A DNA stretch of 64,000 nucleotides, taken from assembly GCF_005405885.1 (NCBI RefSeq), contig NZ_BJFL01000026.1:1-64000 (forward strand), given 5' to 3'. Of the stretch, positions 38,350-46,936 are shown one piece after another. The notes under the pieces are model-generated. The model did no database searches. It saw only the letters and a program-made list of their open reading frames with translations, and was not told the origin of the DNA. This DNA comes from Gandjariella thermophila (lineage in GTDB: Bacteria > Actinomycetota > Actinomycetes > Mycobacteriales > Pseudonocardiaceae). The first letter of the stretch is position 1. Each line of letters starts with the position of its first letter. A program made the translations under genes and the position numbers.

Positions 38350-38787
38350 ATGAGCGCCGGCGGGTCCGCCCGGGGGCACCGGGCGCTGCCGCACACCGCG
38401 GACATCCGGATCGAGGCGTGGGGCCCGACCCGCGAGGCCTGCCTGGCCGAGGCGGTCGCCGCGGTGGTCGACGGCTTCGCGGACACCGCCGACCTGGCCG
38501 GCGCGCCCGCGGTGCGGGCCGCGTCCGCCGACCTGGACGCGGACACCGACGAGGACGCCCTGCTCGCCGTGCTGGACGAGGTGATCTACCTGCTGGACAC
38601 CGAGGACGCGGTGCCGGTGACGGCCGAGATCGAGCGCACCGCGGCCGGCGTGCGGGCCCGCATGCGGCTGGTCTCGGTGCGCGGGCTGGACCTCGGCGGC
38701 GCGATCCCCAAGGCGGTGTCCTTGTCCGGGCTGTCGATCGGCGCGGACGGCGACCGGTGGTCGTGCACCGCGACCATCGACGTCTAG
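38350..38787 (+). CDS. Archease, RtcB activator
   Basis: 145 residues of the archease (DUF101) family. ALPHTADIRIEAWGPTREAC at the start provides the conserved histidine and aspartate of the metal site; IPKAVSLSGLSI near the end is typical. Archease speeds the guanylylation of RtcB and lets it turn over many times. The ATG at 38350 follows GAGGAG. The 50-base gap to rtcB implies an operon. It converges on ung with only 10 bases between the stops. Confidence 0.92.
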   Translation: MSAGGSARGHRALPHTADIRIEAWGPTREACLAEAVAAVVDGFADTADLAGAPAVRAASADLDADTDEDALLAVLDEVIYLLDTEDAVPVTAEIERTAAGVRARMRLVSVRGLDLGGAIPKAVSLSGLSIGADGDRWSCTATIDV

Positions 38788-38797
38788 GACCGGAGGG

Positions 38798-39475
38798 TCA
38801 GGGCAGCTTCCAGTCGACGGGCGCGGCGCCCTGCTGCTCGAGCAGCCGGTTGGCGCGGCTGAACGGGCGGGAGCCGAAGAATCCGTTGTGCGCCGACATC
38901 GGGCTGGGATGGGCGGACTCGATGCACGGCACCGGGCCGAGCAGGGGCCGCAGGTTGCGCGCGTTGCGGCCCCACAGGATGGCCACCATCGGCTCGTCGC
39001 GGGCGGCCAGCGCGCGGATCGCCTGCTCGGTGACCTCCTCCCAGCCCTTGCCCTGGTGCGAGTTGGGCCGGCCGGGCGCGACGGTGAGCACCCGGTTCAG
39101 CAGCAGCACGCCGCGCTCGGTCCACGGGGTGAGGTCGCCGGTGGCCGGCGGCGGGTAGCCCAGGTCGTCGCCGTACTCGCCGAAGATGTTGACCAGGCTC
39201 TTCGGCAGCGGGCTGACGTGCGGCGCCACCGAGAAGCTCAGGCCCACCGGGTGGCCGGGCGTGGGATACGGATCCTGGCCGACGACGAGCACCCGGACGG
39301 CGTGGAACGGCTGCTGGAAGGCGCGCAGCACGTGCTCGCCGGCGGGCAGGTACCGGCGGCCGGCGGCGACCTCGGCGCGCAGGAAGTCACCCATCGCCGC
39401 GATGCGGTCGGCGACCGGGGCGAGCGCCTCGGCCCAGCCCTCTTCCACGACTTCGTTCAGCGGACGTGCGGGCAC
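38798..39475 (-). CDS. ung: Uracil-DNA glycosylase (family 1)
   Basis: 225 residues. It removes uracil from DNA as the first step of base excision repair. The catalytic motif [20 protein letters not shown], the asparagine in [11 protein letters not shown] and the [18 protein letters not shown] loop are present. The start is taken at GTG 39475, which begins [12 protein letters not shown] as in mycobacterial relatives; no clear ribosome site is seen. Confidence 0.95.
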   Translation of the reverse strand: MPARPLNEVVEEGWAEALAPVADRIAAMGDFLRAEVAAGRRYLPAGEHVLRAFQQPFHAVRVLVVGQDPYPTPGHPVGLSFSVAPHVSPLPKSLVNIFGEYGDDLGYPPPATGDLTPWTERGVLLLNRVLTVAPGRPNSHQGKGWEEVTEQAIRALAARDEPMVAILWGRNARNLRPLLGPVPCIESAHPSPMSAHNGFFGSRPFSRANRLLEQQGAAPVDWKLP

Positions 39476-39549
39476 GGCAGGTGACCATAGCGAGCCGGGC
39501 GGCCGTGGCGGTGCGCGGGTCGGCAGGTGACGCGGCACGCGCCGGGCGG

Positions 39550-40074
39550 CTACCCGTCCAGCCGACGCAGCTTGTTCCGGTACAGCCCGATGTTGGCCAC
39601 GTACCGGTCCACGGCGAACTGCCACGCGCCCTCGGGAACCTGGTAGCCCTCGCGGAGCCTCGCCGGCACGCCGAGCGCCATCGACCGCGCGGGCACGTGC
39701 CCGTCAAAGGACACCACCGCGCCGGCACCGACGATCGCGCCGGTCTCCACCACGGAACCGTTGAGCACCACCGAACCCGAGGCGATCAGGCACCGGTCCG
39801 CGATGGTGGCGCCCTCGATGTGCACGTTGTGCCCGATCACGCAGTCGGCGCCGATCGTCACCGGGTGCACCTCGGTGCAGTGGATCACCGTGCCGTCCTG
39901 CACGCTGGTCCGCTCGCCGATCTCGATCCGGCCGTAGTCGCCGCGCAGCACCGCCTGCGGCCACACCGACGCCTGCGCCGCGATCCGCACGTCACCGATC
40001 ACGGTCGCATCGGGATGCACGTAGGCATCGGGGTGGATGTCCGGCTCGAGCTCGCCCAACGCGTACACGGCCAT
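39550..40074 (-). CDS. Gamma-class carbonic anhydrase family protein
   Basis: 174 residues folding as a left-handed beta helix of hexapeptide repeats ([40 protein letters not shown]). The three zinc histidines appear in [11 protein letters not shown] and GHNVHIEG, with the arginine in VLRGDYG. This matches the YrdA/CaiE/gamma-CA group; activity as CO2 hydratase is plausible but not assured. ATG 40074 follows GAGGAGG. It stands alone between ung and an acetyltransferase. Confidence 0.9.
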   Translation of the reverse strand: MAVYALGELEPDIHPDAYVHPDATVIGDVRIAAQASVWPQAVLRGDYGRIEIGERTSVQDGTVIHCTEVHPVTIGADCVIGHNVHIEGATIADRCLIASGSVVLNGSVVETGAIVGAGAVVSFDGHVPARSMALGVPARLREGYQVPEGAWQFAVDRYVANIGLYRNKLRRLDG

Positions 40075-40202
40075 CGGTGGTACCTCCTCAGCCACGGCGG
40101 CACTCCAGGGTTCCGCGCGCACGGTGCTGGCGAGTATCGCGCACGCCCGCGCGAGGCCGTCCGGCGTGGTCGCCCGGTGGCGGGTGCCGGGCCGGCGGCG
40201 GT

Positions 40203-40754
40203 TCAGTCCGCCGCGGCCGCGACCCCGGCGTCGGTCGCCGTGCCGACGCCCGCGGTGCCGGCGTCGGCCGGGCGGTCGGCGCCGGCCACCGGCTTGGCGA
40301 AGCACACGCTGTCCGGATGGCAGCGGTAGGCGCCGAAGTTCGGCACCCGCCGGTACCCGGAGGACTGGTACAGCGCGACCGCCTCGGGTTGCTTCAGCCC
40401 GGTCTCCAGCACGATCCGCCGCCGGCCGGCCTCGGCCGCGCTGCGTTCCAGTTCCGCGAGCATCGCCCTGGCCAGCCCCCGGCCGCGGGCCGCGGGCACC
40501 ACGTACATCCGCTTGATCTCGGCGTCGCCGTCGAGGAACTCCGGTTCGTCCGCGTCGTGCGCCCGCCACCCGCCGCAGGCCACCGGCACGCCGTCGAGGT
40601 AGCCGACCAGGAACAGGCCGCGCGGTGGGGCGAACTCCGCCGGGTCGACCGGGGTGATGTCCTCCTCCCCGTACCGGCGCACGTACTCCCGCTGCACCTC
40701 GGCGATCAGTACGCGGGCATGGGGATGGTCATAGGGCACGACGCGGGTTCGCAC
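40203..40754 (-). CDS. GNAT family N-acetyltransferase
   Basis: 183 residues. EIKRMYVVPAARGRGLARAML is the acetyl-CoA motif, ETGLKQPEAVALYQSSGYRRVPNFG the following region. The last 25 residues are alanine/glycine rich and poorly conserved. The substrate is unknown. The structured repeat (copy C) lies 31 bases upstream of its start, between it and thiL. Confidence 0.85.
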   Translation of the reverse strand: MRTRVVPYDHPHARVLIAEVQREYVRRYGEEDITPVDPAEFAPPRGLFLVGYLDGVPVACGGWRAHDADEPEFLDGDAEIKRMYVVPAARGRGLARAMLAELERSAAEAGRRRIVLETGLKQPEAVALYQSSGYRRVPNFGAYRCHPDSVCFAKPVAGADRPADAGTAGVGTATDAGVAAAAD

Positions 40755-40784
40755 GACGGACCAGCGTAAGCGAAACAGTGCCCG

Positions 40785-40902
40785 ATTCAGGAGTTCGCGT
40801 CATTCAGCGACCCCGTGCGGTCCACCCGCCCGTCACCACACCGGCCGCTCGCACGGGCCTGGCGGCCCGTGGTCGCTGGGCCGGTTCGCCAATGACGCTC
40901 AC
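40785..40902 (-). repeat. Structured intergenic repeat, copy C
   Basis: Between thiL and the acetyltransferase gene, in transcription orientation; its first bases overlap the thiL stop (TGAGCG on the minus strand). Outer arms GCGTCATT (40797-40804) and AATGACGC (40891-40898) pair perfectly, with a G-to-A change on one side matched by C-to-T on the other relative to copy B. The inner hairpin has 8-base arms. Confidence 0.8.
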
Positions 40903-41867
40903 TGGCGCCAGTGTTCCCAGCCGCTGGGCCCCTCGTAGGGCAGGCCGTCCACGGTCACACCCTGGCCGGCGCGCACCGTGCCGATGGTGCGCCAGCCGTC
41001 GGGCACCTCGCGCGGGTCGGGGAAGGCGGCGACCAGGGCGTGGTCCTCGCCGCCGGTGAGCACCCAGTGCCTCGGGTCGGCGCCCAGCGCGGAGGCCACG
41101 TCGATCAGCCGCTGGTGGACCTCGAGCAGTTCGGTGCGGATGTCGACGGCCACCTCGGAGGAGTCCGCGATGTGGCCGAGGTCGGCGAGCAGGCCGTCGG
41201 AGACGTCGAGCATGGCGGTGGCGCCGGCGCGGGCCGCCTGGGGACCGGCCGCGTACGGAGGTTCCGGCACCCGCTGCGCGTTGACCACCGAAACCGGGGA
41301 GCGGAAGCCCCTGCCCAGGACGGCGAGTCCGGCCGCGGCCCAGCCCAACCGGCCGCACACCGCGATCACGTCGCCGACCTGGGCGCCGAATCTGGTCACC
41401 GGTTCGCGCCCGCCGAGGTCGCCGAGCGCGGTGATCGAGATCACCAGCTTGTCGGCGGTGACCATGTCCCCGCCGACCACCCCGGCGCCGCACTGGTTCG
41501 CCTCCTGCCACAGGCCGGCGACGAGATCGTCGACCAGGGTCGTGGAGGTCTCCGGCGGGCAGCCGAATCCGACCAGGAGCGCGGTCGGCATGGCGCCCAT
41601 CGCGGCCACGTCGGCCATGTTCACCGCGGCCGCCTTGCGCCCCACCTGCTCCGGCGAGGACCAGTCCAGGCGGAAGTGGACGCCCTCGACCAGCATGTCG
41701 GTGGTGGCCACCACCCGGCCGTCCGGAGCGGCCACCACGGCGGCGTCGTCGCCGGGCCCGAGCAGGGTGCTGGCCGGCTGCGCCCTGCCCCGGGTCACCC
41801 GGTGGATGAGACCGAACTCACCCATCCGAGCGACTGTGTCGTCCTCGGATGGCGGCTGCGGACGCAA
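40899..41867 (-). CDS. thiL: Thiamine-monophosphate kinase
   Basis: 322 residues. It phosphorylates thiamine monophosphate to the active diphosphate. GEFGLIHRVTRG, the metal loop LLGPGDDAAVVAAPDG, TTDMLVEGVHFR and AVNMADVAAMGA are family motifs; GGDMVTADKLVIS and LTGGEDHALVAAFP follow. I chose the TTG at 41867 because AGAGGAGG precedes it by 6 bases and the protein then has the usual length. The longer frame upstream is antisense to the next genes. Confidence 0.93.
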   Translation of the reverse strand: MRPQPPSEDDTVARMGEFGLIHRVTRGRAQPASTLLGPGDDAAVVAAPDGRVVATTDMLVEGVHFRLDWSSPEQVGRKAAAVNMADVAAMGAMPTALLVGFGCPPETSTTLVDDLVAGLWQEANQCGAGVVGGDMVTADKLVISITALGDLGGREPVTRFGAQVGDVIAVCGRLGWAAAGLAVLGRGFRSPVSVVNAQRVPEPPYAAGPQAARAGATAMLDVSDGLLADLGHIADSSEVAVDIRTELLEVHQRLIDVASALGADPRHWVLTGGEDHALVAAFPDPREVPDGWRTIGTVRAGQGVTVDGLPYEGPSGWEHWRQ

Positions 41868-41993
41868 AGCGACCTCCTCTTCCCAGCTAGCCCGAGCGAC
41901 CGGCTCCCTGCCTGGGGTACTTTGCTCGACACGTTTACCTAGCCAGAGCACAGTCCTACCCCGAGCAGACTTCTCCACACGAAGGGGCGCGCC

Positions 41994-42227
41994 GTGGTCC
42001 AGGCATACATCCTCATCCAAACCGAGGTCGGAAAGGCGGCCGCGGTCGCGTCGGAAATCGCCGGCATCCCTGGCGTCACCACCGCGGAGGACGTTACCGG
42101 GCCGTACGACGTGATCGTCCGCGCGGAGGCGGACACGGTGGACCAGCTCGGGCAGCTCGTGGTGGCCCGCATCCAGAACGTGCAGGGCATCACCCGAACC
42201 CTCACCTGCCCGGTGGTCCATCTCTAG
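41994..42227 (+). CDS. Stand-alone Lrp/AsnC ligand-binding domain protein
   Basis: 77 residues containing only the RAM/Lrp effector domain (VQAYILIQTEVGKAAAVASE, GPYDVIVRAEADTVDQLGQ, ITRTLTCPVVH); the helix-turn-helix half is absent. Such proteins are thought to bind amino acids or modulate full-length Lrp proteins. It is divergent from thiL and 19 bases upstream of a DUF3515 gene, so it may be cotranscribed with that. Confidence 0.88.
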   Translation: MVQAYILIQTEVGKAAAVASEIAGIPGVTTAEDVTGPYDVIVRAEADTVDQLGQLVVARIQNVQGITRTLTCPVVHL

Positions 42228-42246
42228 CCCGTGCTGTCCTAGCGGG

Positions 42247-42846
42247 GTGGCATCCGCGCAACGACCTGACGAACGGCCGCGGGCCGGCCTCCCCCGTCCC
42301 CTGCTGATCGTCGCGATTGGACTGCCGGTGCTGCTGGCGGTCGGCGTCGCGGTGCTGGGCATCGTGCTCGGTTCGGGCGGCCAGCAACCCGCCGGACCGC
42401 CCGCCGGTACCGGTACGGAACGCACCGGACCGCTGCCGGTCCCGCCGGTGGCCGCGCCCGCGGCCCCGTCACCCCAGTGCGGTGCGCTGGTCGAGGCGCT
42501 GCCCGCGGAGCTGGCCTCGGGCCAGGCCCGGCTGCCCCGCCGCGCCCTGGCCCAGCCCGCCCCGCCCGGCGTGCTGGCCTGGGGCGACGCCCAGCACGAT
42601 CCGGTGGTGCTGCGCTGCGGTATCGAGCGGCCGGCCGAGCTGACCCCGACCGCTGAGCTGCTGGAGGTCTCCGGGGTGAAGTGGCTGCGGATCCCGGGTG
42701 TCGGCGCGGCCACCTGGGTCGCCGTGGACCGCCCGGTGTACGTCGCGCTCACCGTGCCGGACGGCTCCGGCACCGGCCCGCTGCAGGACGTCACCACGGC
42801 GGTGCGCGCGGCCCTGCCGGCGGTGCCGGTCAACACCGGCGGCTGA
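42247..42846 (+). CDS. DUF3515 membrane-anchored protein
   Basis: 199 residues with one N-terminal membrane helix (LLIVAIGLPVLLAVGVAVLGIVLG) and an outside domain with cysteines 78 and 124 (PQCGALVEALP, VVLRCGIERP) likely joined by a disulfide. This is the actinobacterial DUF3515 family; M. tuberculosis Rv2980 occupies the same place beside ddlA. Function unknown; possibly related to the cell envelope, by location only. Confidence 0.85.
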   Translation: MASAQRPDERPRAGLPRPLLIVAIGLPVLLAVGVAVLGIVLGSGGQQPAGPPAGTGTERTGPLPVPPVAAPAAPSPQCGALVEALPAELASGQARLPRRALAQPAPPGVLAWGDAQHDPVVLRCGIERPAELTPTAELLEVSGVKWLRIPGVGAATWVAVDRPVYVALTVPDGSGTGPLQDVTTAVRAALPAVPVNTGG

Positions 42847-42861
42847 GCCCCTCCCTCCTCC

Positions 42862-42926
42862 CGCATTCAGCGGGCTCAATGGCGGTTTCGGGTGCGCGGA
42901 AACGCCCATCGAGCCCGCTGAATGCG
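42862..42926. repeat. TTCAGCGGGCTGAA palindrome family, copy 2
   Basis: CGCATTCAGCGGGCT at the left is mirrored by AGCCCGCTGAATGCG at the right, with an inner weaker stem. It sits between the convergent DUF3515 and ddl genes and may act as a bidirectional terminator. Confidence 0.75.
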
Positions 42927-42948
42927 CGGTGTGTGTTGCTGGGAGGGT

Positions 42949-44124
42949 TCAGCGCAGCCCGGTGCCGCGGGCCAGCGCGGTGTCGATCAGGGTGGACAGC
43001 AGCGTGGTGTAGTCGAGCCCGGTGACCGCCCACATCCTCGGGTACATCGAGATCGGGGTGAACCCGGGCATCGTGTTGATCTCGTTGATGGTCAACCGGC
43101 CGTCGGCGCCGACGAAGAAGTCCACCCGGGCCAGGCCCTGGCAGTCCAGCGCGCGGAAGGCGTCCACCGCCATCGCGCGCAGCCGGTCGATCACCTCGTC
43201 GTCCAGCTTCGCCGGGATGTCGAACTCGCAGATGTCGTCGAGGTACTTGGCGTCGAAGTCGTACCAGCCGGCGCCCTCGCCGACGATGCGGATCTCCGCG
43301 GGCAGCGACGCCTCCACCCGCCCGTCCGGGAACTCCAGCACGCCGCACTCCACCTCGCGGCCCGGCACCTCGGCCTCGACGAGCACCTTGGGGTCGGTCC
43401 GCCGGGCGAGCGCGATCGCGTCGGGCAGTTGGGCGGGGTCGGTGACCCGGGTGATGCCCACCGAGGACCCGGCCCGCGCCGGCTTGACGAACACCGGCAG
43501 GCCCAGCCGCTCCAGGTCCGCCGGATCGACCGTGTCCTGGCCGCGGCGCAGCACCACGTACTCGCCGACCGGTAGGCCCTCGGCGGCGCACAGCTTCTTG
43601 GCGTACTCCTTGTCCATGGCCACCGCGCTGGACAGCACGCCGGCGCCGACGTACGGGATGCCGGCCAGTTCCAGCAGGCCCTGGATGGTGCCGTCCTCGC
43701 CGTAGGCGCCGTGCAGCACCGGGAAGACCACGTCGACGCCGGAGAGCACCTGGCCCTCGCGGCCGCGTTCCAGCATCACCACGCCGCCCCGGGTCGGGTC
43801 GGCGGGCAGGGCGAGCGCCATGCCGTCACCCACGGCGGGCAGCCGGCGGTCCTGGATCTCCAGCGCCTTCGGGTCGTCGGTGCCGAGCACCCAGGCACCC
43901 TCGGGGGTGATGCCGATCGGCACCACCTCGAACCGCTCCCGGTCCAGGTGGGACAGCACGCTGCGGGCCGAGACGCAGGAGACCCCGTGCTCGGTGCTGC
44001 GGCCACCGAAGACGACCGCGACCCGGACCCGGCCACCACCGGCTACCGCCGGTCGAACCTCGTCACCCGTCGCGTTACCCGCCGTGTCACCCGGACGAGG
44101 ATCCCCGCTATCCCGCTGCGTCAT
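42949..44124 (-). CDS. ddl: D-alanine--D-alanine ligase
   Basis: 391-residue ATP-grasp enzyme that makes the D-Ala-D-Ala dipeptide of peptidoglycan. [62 protein letters not shown] and the metal-binding [20 protein letters not shown] are all present. ATG 44124 is the preferred start; an ATG at 44136 and a longer frame to 44169 also exist. The D-Ala-D-Ala (not lactate) type is indicated by the general family, but I did not assign the specificity residue. Confidence 0.95.
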   Translation of the reverse strand: MTQRDSGDPRPGDTAGNATGDEVRPAVAGGGRVRVAVVFGGRSTEHGVSCVSARSVLSHLDRERFEVVPIGITPEGAWVLGTDDPKALEIQDRRLPAVGDGMALALPADPTRGGVVMLERGREGQVLSGVDVVFPVLHGAYGEDGTIQGLLELAGIPYVGAGVLSSAVAMDKEYAKKLCAAEGLPVGEYVVLRRGQDTVDPADLERLGLPVFVKPARAGSSVGITRVTDPAQLPDAIALARRTDPKVLVEAEVPGREVECGVLEFPDGRVEASLPAEIRIVGEGAGWYDFDAKYLDDICEFDIPAKLDDEVIDRLRAMAVDAFRALDCQGLARVDFFVGADGRLTINEINTMPGFTPISMYPRMWAVTGLDYTTLLSTLIDTALARGTGLR

Positions 44125-44175
44125 GCGCGCGACCATACCGGGACGGCGGTACCGCTGGGCTGTCCCCATTCACTC

Positions 44176-45651
44176 TCACGAGCCCGGATTCGTGTCGGCC
44201 GTGGTCGGGACGTGTGCCTGCGCGGCGGTCACGTCGGCGGACACGGGAGCCGCCGAGCAGGCGGTGAGCAGCCCGACGAGGCCCGGCAGTGCGGCGACGA
44301 GCTGGTCCCGGGAACAGGCGGCGTAGCCGAGCAGCACGCCGTGCCAGCGCGGCCGGCCGGCGTGGTGCCGGGCGAGCCCGTCCAGCCGCAGGCCCCGCCG
44401 CTCGGCCTCGGCGAGCGCGTCCCGCTCGGCCCGGGCCGAGGGCAGCGGCACGACCAGGTGCGCGCCGGCGTCGTCGCCCAGCACCGGCAACTCCGCGTCG
44501 GCCAGGGCATCGACGAGGAGCCGCCGCCGCTCGGCGAACTCCCGCCGAAGCCGGCGCAGGTGCCGGCCGAGGTCGCCGTGCCGGGCCAGCTCGACCAGGA
44601 CCCGCTGGCCGGCGGCGGCCGGGCCGGTGCCGGTCTGATCGCGGTAGGCCAGCACCTCGGCGGTCACCGCGGGCGGGGCCACCATCCAGCCCGCGCCCAG
44701 CGTCGGAGTGAGGATCTTGCTGGTGGTGCCCAGGTGGACGACCACGTCCGGGGCGAGCGCGGCGAGCAGGGGCAGCGGTGCGACGTCATAGCGCAACTCG
44801 CCGTCGTAGTCGTCCTCGATCACCAGCCAGCCCTCGGCCCTGGCCCGCTCGACCAGCGCGACCCGCCGGGCGGCGGCCATCCGCCCGCCGAGCGGGTACT
44901 GGTGCGCCGGTGAGCAGTACACCGCGCGCACGCCGGCCGGGACCACGCCGACGTCGAGCCCCTCCGGGTCGACCGGGGCCGGCAGTACCCGCATCCCGGC
45001 GGCCCGGAACGCCCCGACGGCGCGCTGGTACCCGGGCTCCTCGACGGCCACCGCGTCACCCGGCCGCAGCATCGCGGCGGCCAGTTCGGTGACCGCGGCC
45101 GTGGTACCGCCGGTGGCCAGCACCACGTCCTCGCTCAGGCCGCCGTTCACGCTCAAGCCCCGGTGCCGCAGCAGGTGGTCGGCGACCACCGCGCGGTACT
45201 CCGGGAGACCGGCCCGCTCGGGGCGGTGCAGCGGGGCCGCGTCCGCGGCGGCCCGCCACGCCCGGCGCCAGGCCGCGCGATCCAGCCCGCCCGCCCACGG
45301 CGCACCCGGCGCGAGGTCGACGAACTCGCTGGTGGCCTGCCGTGCCGGCGGCGGCTGCTGCCTCGGCCGCAGCGCACCAGGCGGCGCCGTGGTGACGTAG
45401 GTGCCGGAGCCGTGCCGCCCGGCGATCCACCCCTCCGCGTGCAGTTGCTCGTACGCGGCCGCGGTCACCGTCCTGCTGACCTTCAGCCGTTCGGCGAGCG
45501 TGCGCGTGGACGGCAGCCGGTCACCGCTGCGCAACTGGCCGGCCGCCGCGGCCGCGCGCAACGCGTCGGCGAGTTGCACGGCCAGCGGTTCGGTGGCCGA
45601 CCGGTCCAGGGTGATCGGCAGTTCCGGTGGCGTGGTGTCCGTCGCCGTCAC
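44176..45651 (-). CDS. MocR/PdxR-type regulator (GntR helix-turn-helix plus aminotransferase)
   Basis: 491 residues. The N-terminal GntR winged helix reads LRSGDRLPSTRTLAERLKVS and TVTAAYEQLHAEG-like text. The C-terminal fold-type I aminotransferase domain has VLATGGTTAAVTELA, DDYDGELRY and the PLP lysine region HLGTTSKILTPTLGAGWMV. Such proteins sense pyridoxal phosphate or amines and activate a divergent gene. Here a pyridoxamine-phosphate-oxidase-like gene is divergent, with four half-sites between them. GTG 45651 follows GGGAGGG. Confidence 0.9.
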   Translation of the reverse strand: MTATDTTPPELPITLDRSATEPLAVQLADALRAAAAAGQLRSGDRLPSTRTLAERLKVSRTVTAAAYEQLHAEGWIAGRHGSGTYVTTAPPGALRPRQQPPPARQATSEFVDLAPGAPWAGGLDRAAWRRAWRAAADAAPLHRPERAGLPEYRAVVADHLLRHRGLSVNGGLSEDVVLATGGTTAAVTELAAAMLRPGDAVAVEEPGYQRAVGAFRAAGMRVLPAPVDPEGLDVGVVPAGVRAVYCSPAHQYPLGGRMAAARRVALVERARAEGWLVIEDDYDGELRYDVAPLPLLAALAPDVVVHLGTTSKILTPTLGAGWMVAPPAVTAEVLAYRDQTGTGPAAAGQRVLVELARHGDLGRHLRRLRREFAERRRLLVDALADAELPVLGDDAGAHLVVPLPSARAERDALAEAERRGLRLDGLARHHAGRPRWHGVLLGYAACSRDQLVAALPGLVGLLTACSAAPVSADVTAAQAHVPTTADTNPGS

Positions 45652-45695
45652 CGTCAATTGGCCCTCCCGGAGCCTCGACAACGTCCGGCTCCAGA

Positions 45696-45789
45696 ATGCC
45701 ACTCACCGGCGAACCTGGCCGCCTGGCCCGACTCCCCTGCAAAGTGGCATGTTGATTTCGGCCTGGAATGGCAGTTTCAGAAGGCCACT
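45696..45789. promoter_or_regulatory. Repeated ATGCCACT half-sites (candidate MocR operator)
   Basis: ATGCCACT at 45696-45703, its inverse AGTGGCAT at 45743-45750, AATGGCAGT at 45767-45775 and AAGGCCACT at 45781-45789 occur in the divergent space between the MocR gene and the oxidase gene. Spaced half-sites of this kind fit binding of the two helix-turn-helix domains of a MocR dimer. Confidence 0.5.
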
Positions 45790-45810
45790 CGCCCGCGACA
45801 GCCTGGTGGC

Positions 45811-46476
45811 ATGAGCCGAGTTCCACTCTCGCCCACGCCGCGCAGCACCATCAACCGCAATCGGAAGCGGGCCGCCACCGACCGCGCGGCGCTGGACGCG
45901 CTGCTGGACGCGGCACTCGTCTGCCACCTCGGGATCGTGGTGGACGGCAGCCCGGTCGTGCTGCCCACCGGGTTCGGCCGCGACGGCGACGTCCTGTACC
46001 TGCACGGATCGACCGGCGCACGAAGCCTGCGCCTGGCCGAGCGGGGCGCGGACGTGTGCGTCACGGTCACCATGCTGGACGGCGTCGTCTACGCCCGCTC
46101 GGTGTTCCACCACTCGGTCAACTACCGCTCCGCCGTGGTGCACGGCCGAGCCCGCGCGGTCACCGACGAGGCGGGCAAGCGACACGGCCTGCGGGTGCTG
46201 ACCGAGCACCTGGCCCCCGGGTCGTGGGGCCACGCGCGGCGGCCGGACCGCAGGGAACTCGCGGCGACCGCCGTGCTCGCGCTGGACCTCACCGAGGCGT
46301 CGGTGAAGATCCGCACCGGTCCGCCCGCCGACGACGAGGCGGACGTGGCCGCCGGCACGGCCTGGGCGGGCGTGCTCCCGCTGCGCCGGTCCTGGGGCGA
46401 GCCCGAGCCGTGCCGGCTGCTGCCCGCCGGCACGCCGGTGCCCGACCATGTCCGGGGCCGACCGGCCTTGGGTTGA
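45811..46476 (+). CDS. Pyridoxamine 5'-phosphate oxidase-family flavin protein
   Basis: 221 residues. SPTPRSTINRNRKRAATDRA precedes a split-barrel fold: CHLGIVVDGSPVVLPTGFGR, YLHGSTGARSLRLAERG, VTVTMLDGVVYARSVFHHSVNY. Of this superfamily it looks closest to the FMN- or heme-binding NimA/HugZ-type relatives, not classical PdxH. Its location opposite a MocR regulator suggests it is the regulated gene; the link to vitamin B6 is inferred. Confidence 0.88.
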   Translation: MSRVPLSPTPRSTINRNRKRAATDRAALDALLDAALVCHLGIVVDGSPVVLPTGFGRDGDVLYLHGSTGARSLRLAERGADVCVTVTMLDGVVYARSVFHHSVNYRSAVVHGRARAVTDEAGKRHGLRVLTEHLAPGSWGHARRPDRRELAATAVLALDLTEASVKIRTGPPADDEADVAAGTAWAGVLPLRRSWGEPEPCRLLPAGTPVPDHVRGRPALG

Positions 46477-46552
46477 CCACGTCCGGCCGGTCCCGGGCCG
46501 ACCAGTGCCCGCCGCCCGGGCCAGGTGCGCACCGGCTGCCGCAGGACTCGTC

Positions 46553-46774
46553 TCAGCGACCCCGCAGGGAACGGCGTAGGCGCTGCACGAGCGTCGCCCG
46601 AATTCGGCCGGTCCGTGGGCGTGGCGCGCGCCCAGCCCGCGCGACGAGCGAGTCGCTGACGGGGTAACCGGGTGGACGCAATCTGCCGAGCCTCGGCCAG
46701 TACAGCGCCGCATACTTCAGCCAGGTGTCGTCGCGGACGTGGATGTACGGGTAGTACACGGCAATCGGATCCAC
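46553..46774 (-). pseudogene. Truncated DUF6236-like N-terminal fragment
   Basis: The 73-codon frame begins MDPIAVYYPYIHVRDDTWLK and continues YAALYWPRLGRLRPPGYPVSDS, which resembles the N-terminus of DUF6236 proteins, normally several hundred residues long. After about residue 50 the sequence turns into an arginine-rich stretch that looks non-coding. It is therefore probably a remnant left by a deletion. It lies beside the VapBC module, in a stretch of gene turnover. Confidence 0.55.
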
Positions 46775-46900
46775 CCTTGGCGCCCTCTGCCCGCCGCGCG
46801 GTCAGCCGGGATTGGTCACCGTGAGCCGGCCCCAAGATTGTCGGCTGGGTACCTTCCCCGGCCGTCGAACGGCGCGGGGTGACCGGCACGCCCACCACCA

Positions 46901-46930
46901 AGTGTTGCACTCAACAAAAAGTGCTACACT
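46901..46930 (+). promoter_or_regulatory. Operator/promoter of the VapBC module
   Basis: Two near-palindromic boxes, AGTGTTGCACT (46901-46911) and AGTGCTACACT (46920-46930), start 19 bases apart directly before the antitoxin start at 46937. The second includes a possible -10 box TACACT. This arrangement suits repression by the antitoxin-toxin complex. Confidence 0.6.
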
Positions 46931-46936
46931 CGTCAT

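Noticed and set aside
41868-41993. TPP riboswitch controlling thiL
   Set aside because: The 126-base gap is too short for the divergent promoters plus a riboswitch, and no CTGAGA-type thi-box was found.
46905-46930. Standard sigma-70 promoter TTGCAC / TACACT before the VapBC module
   Set aside because: Spacer is only 14 bases, too short for a normal promoter; kept only as operator boxes with a possible -10.
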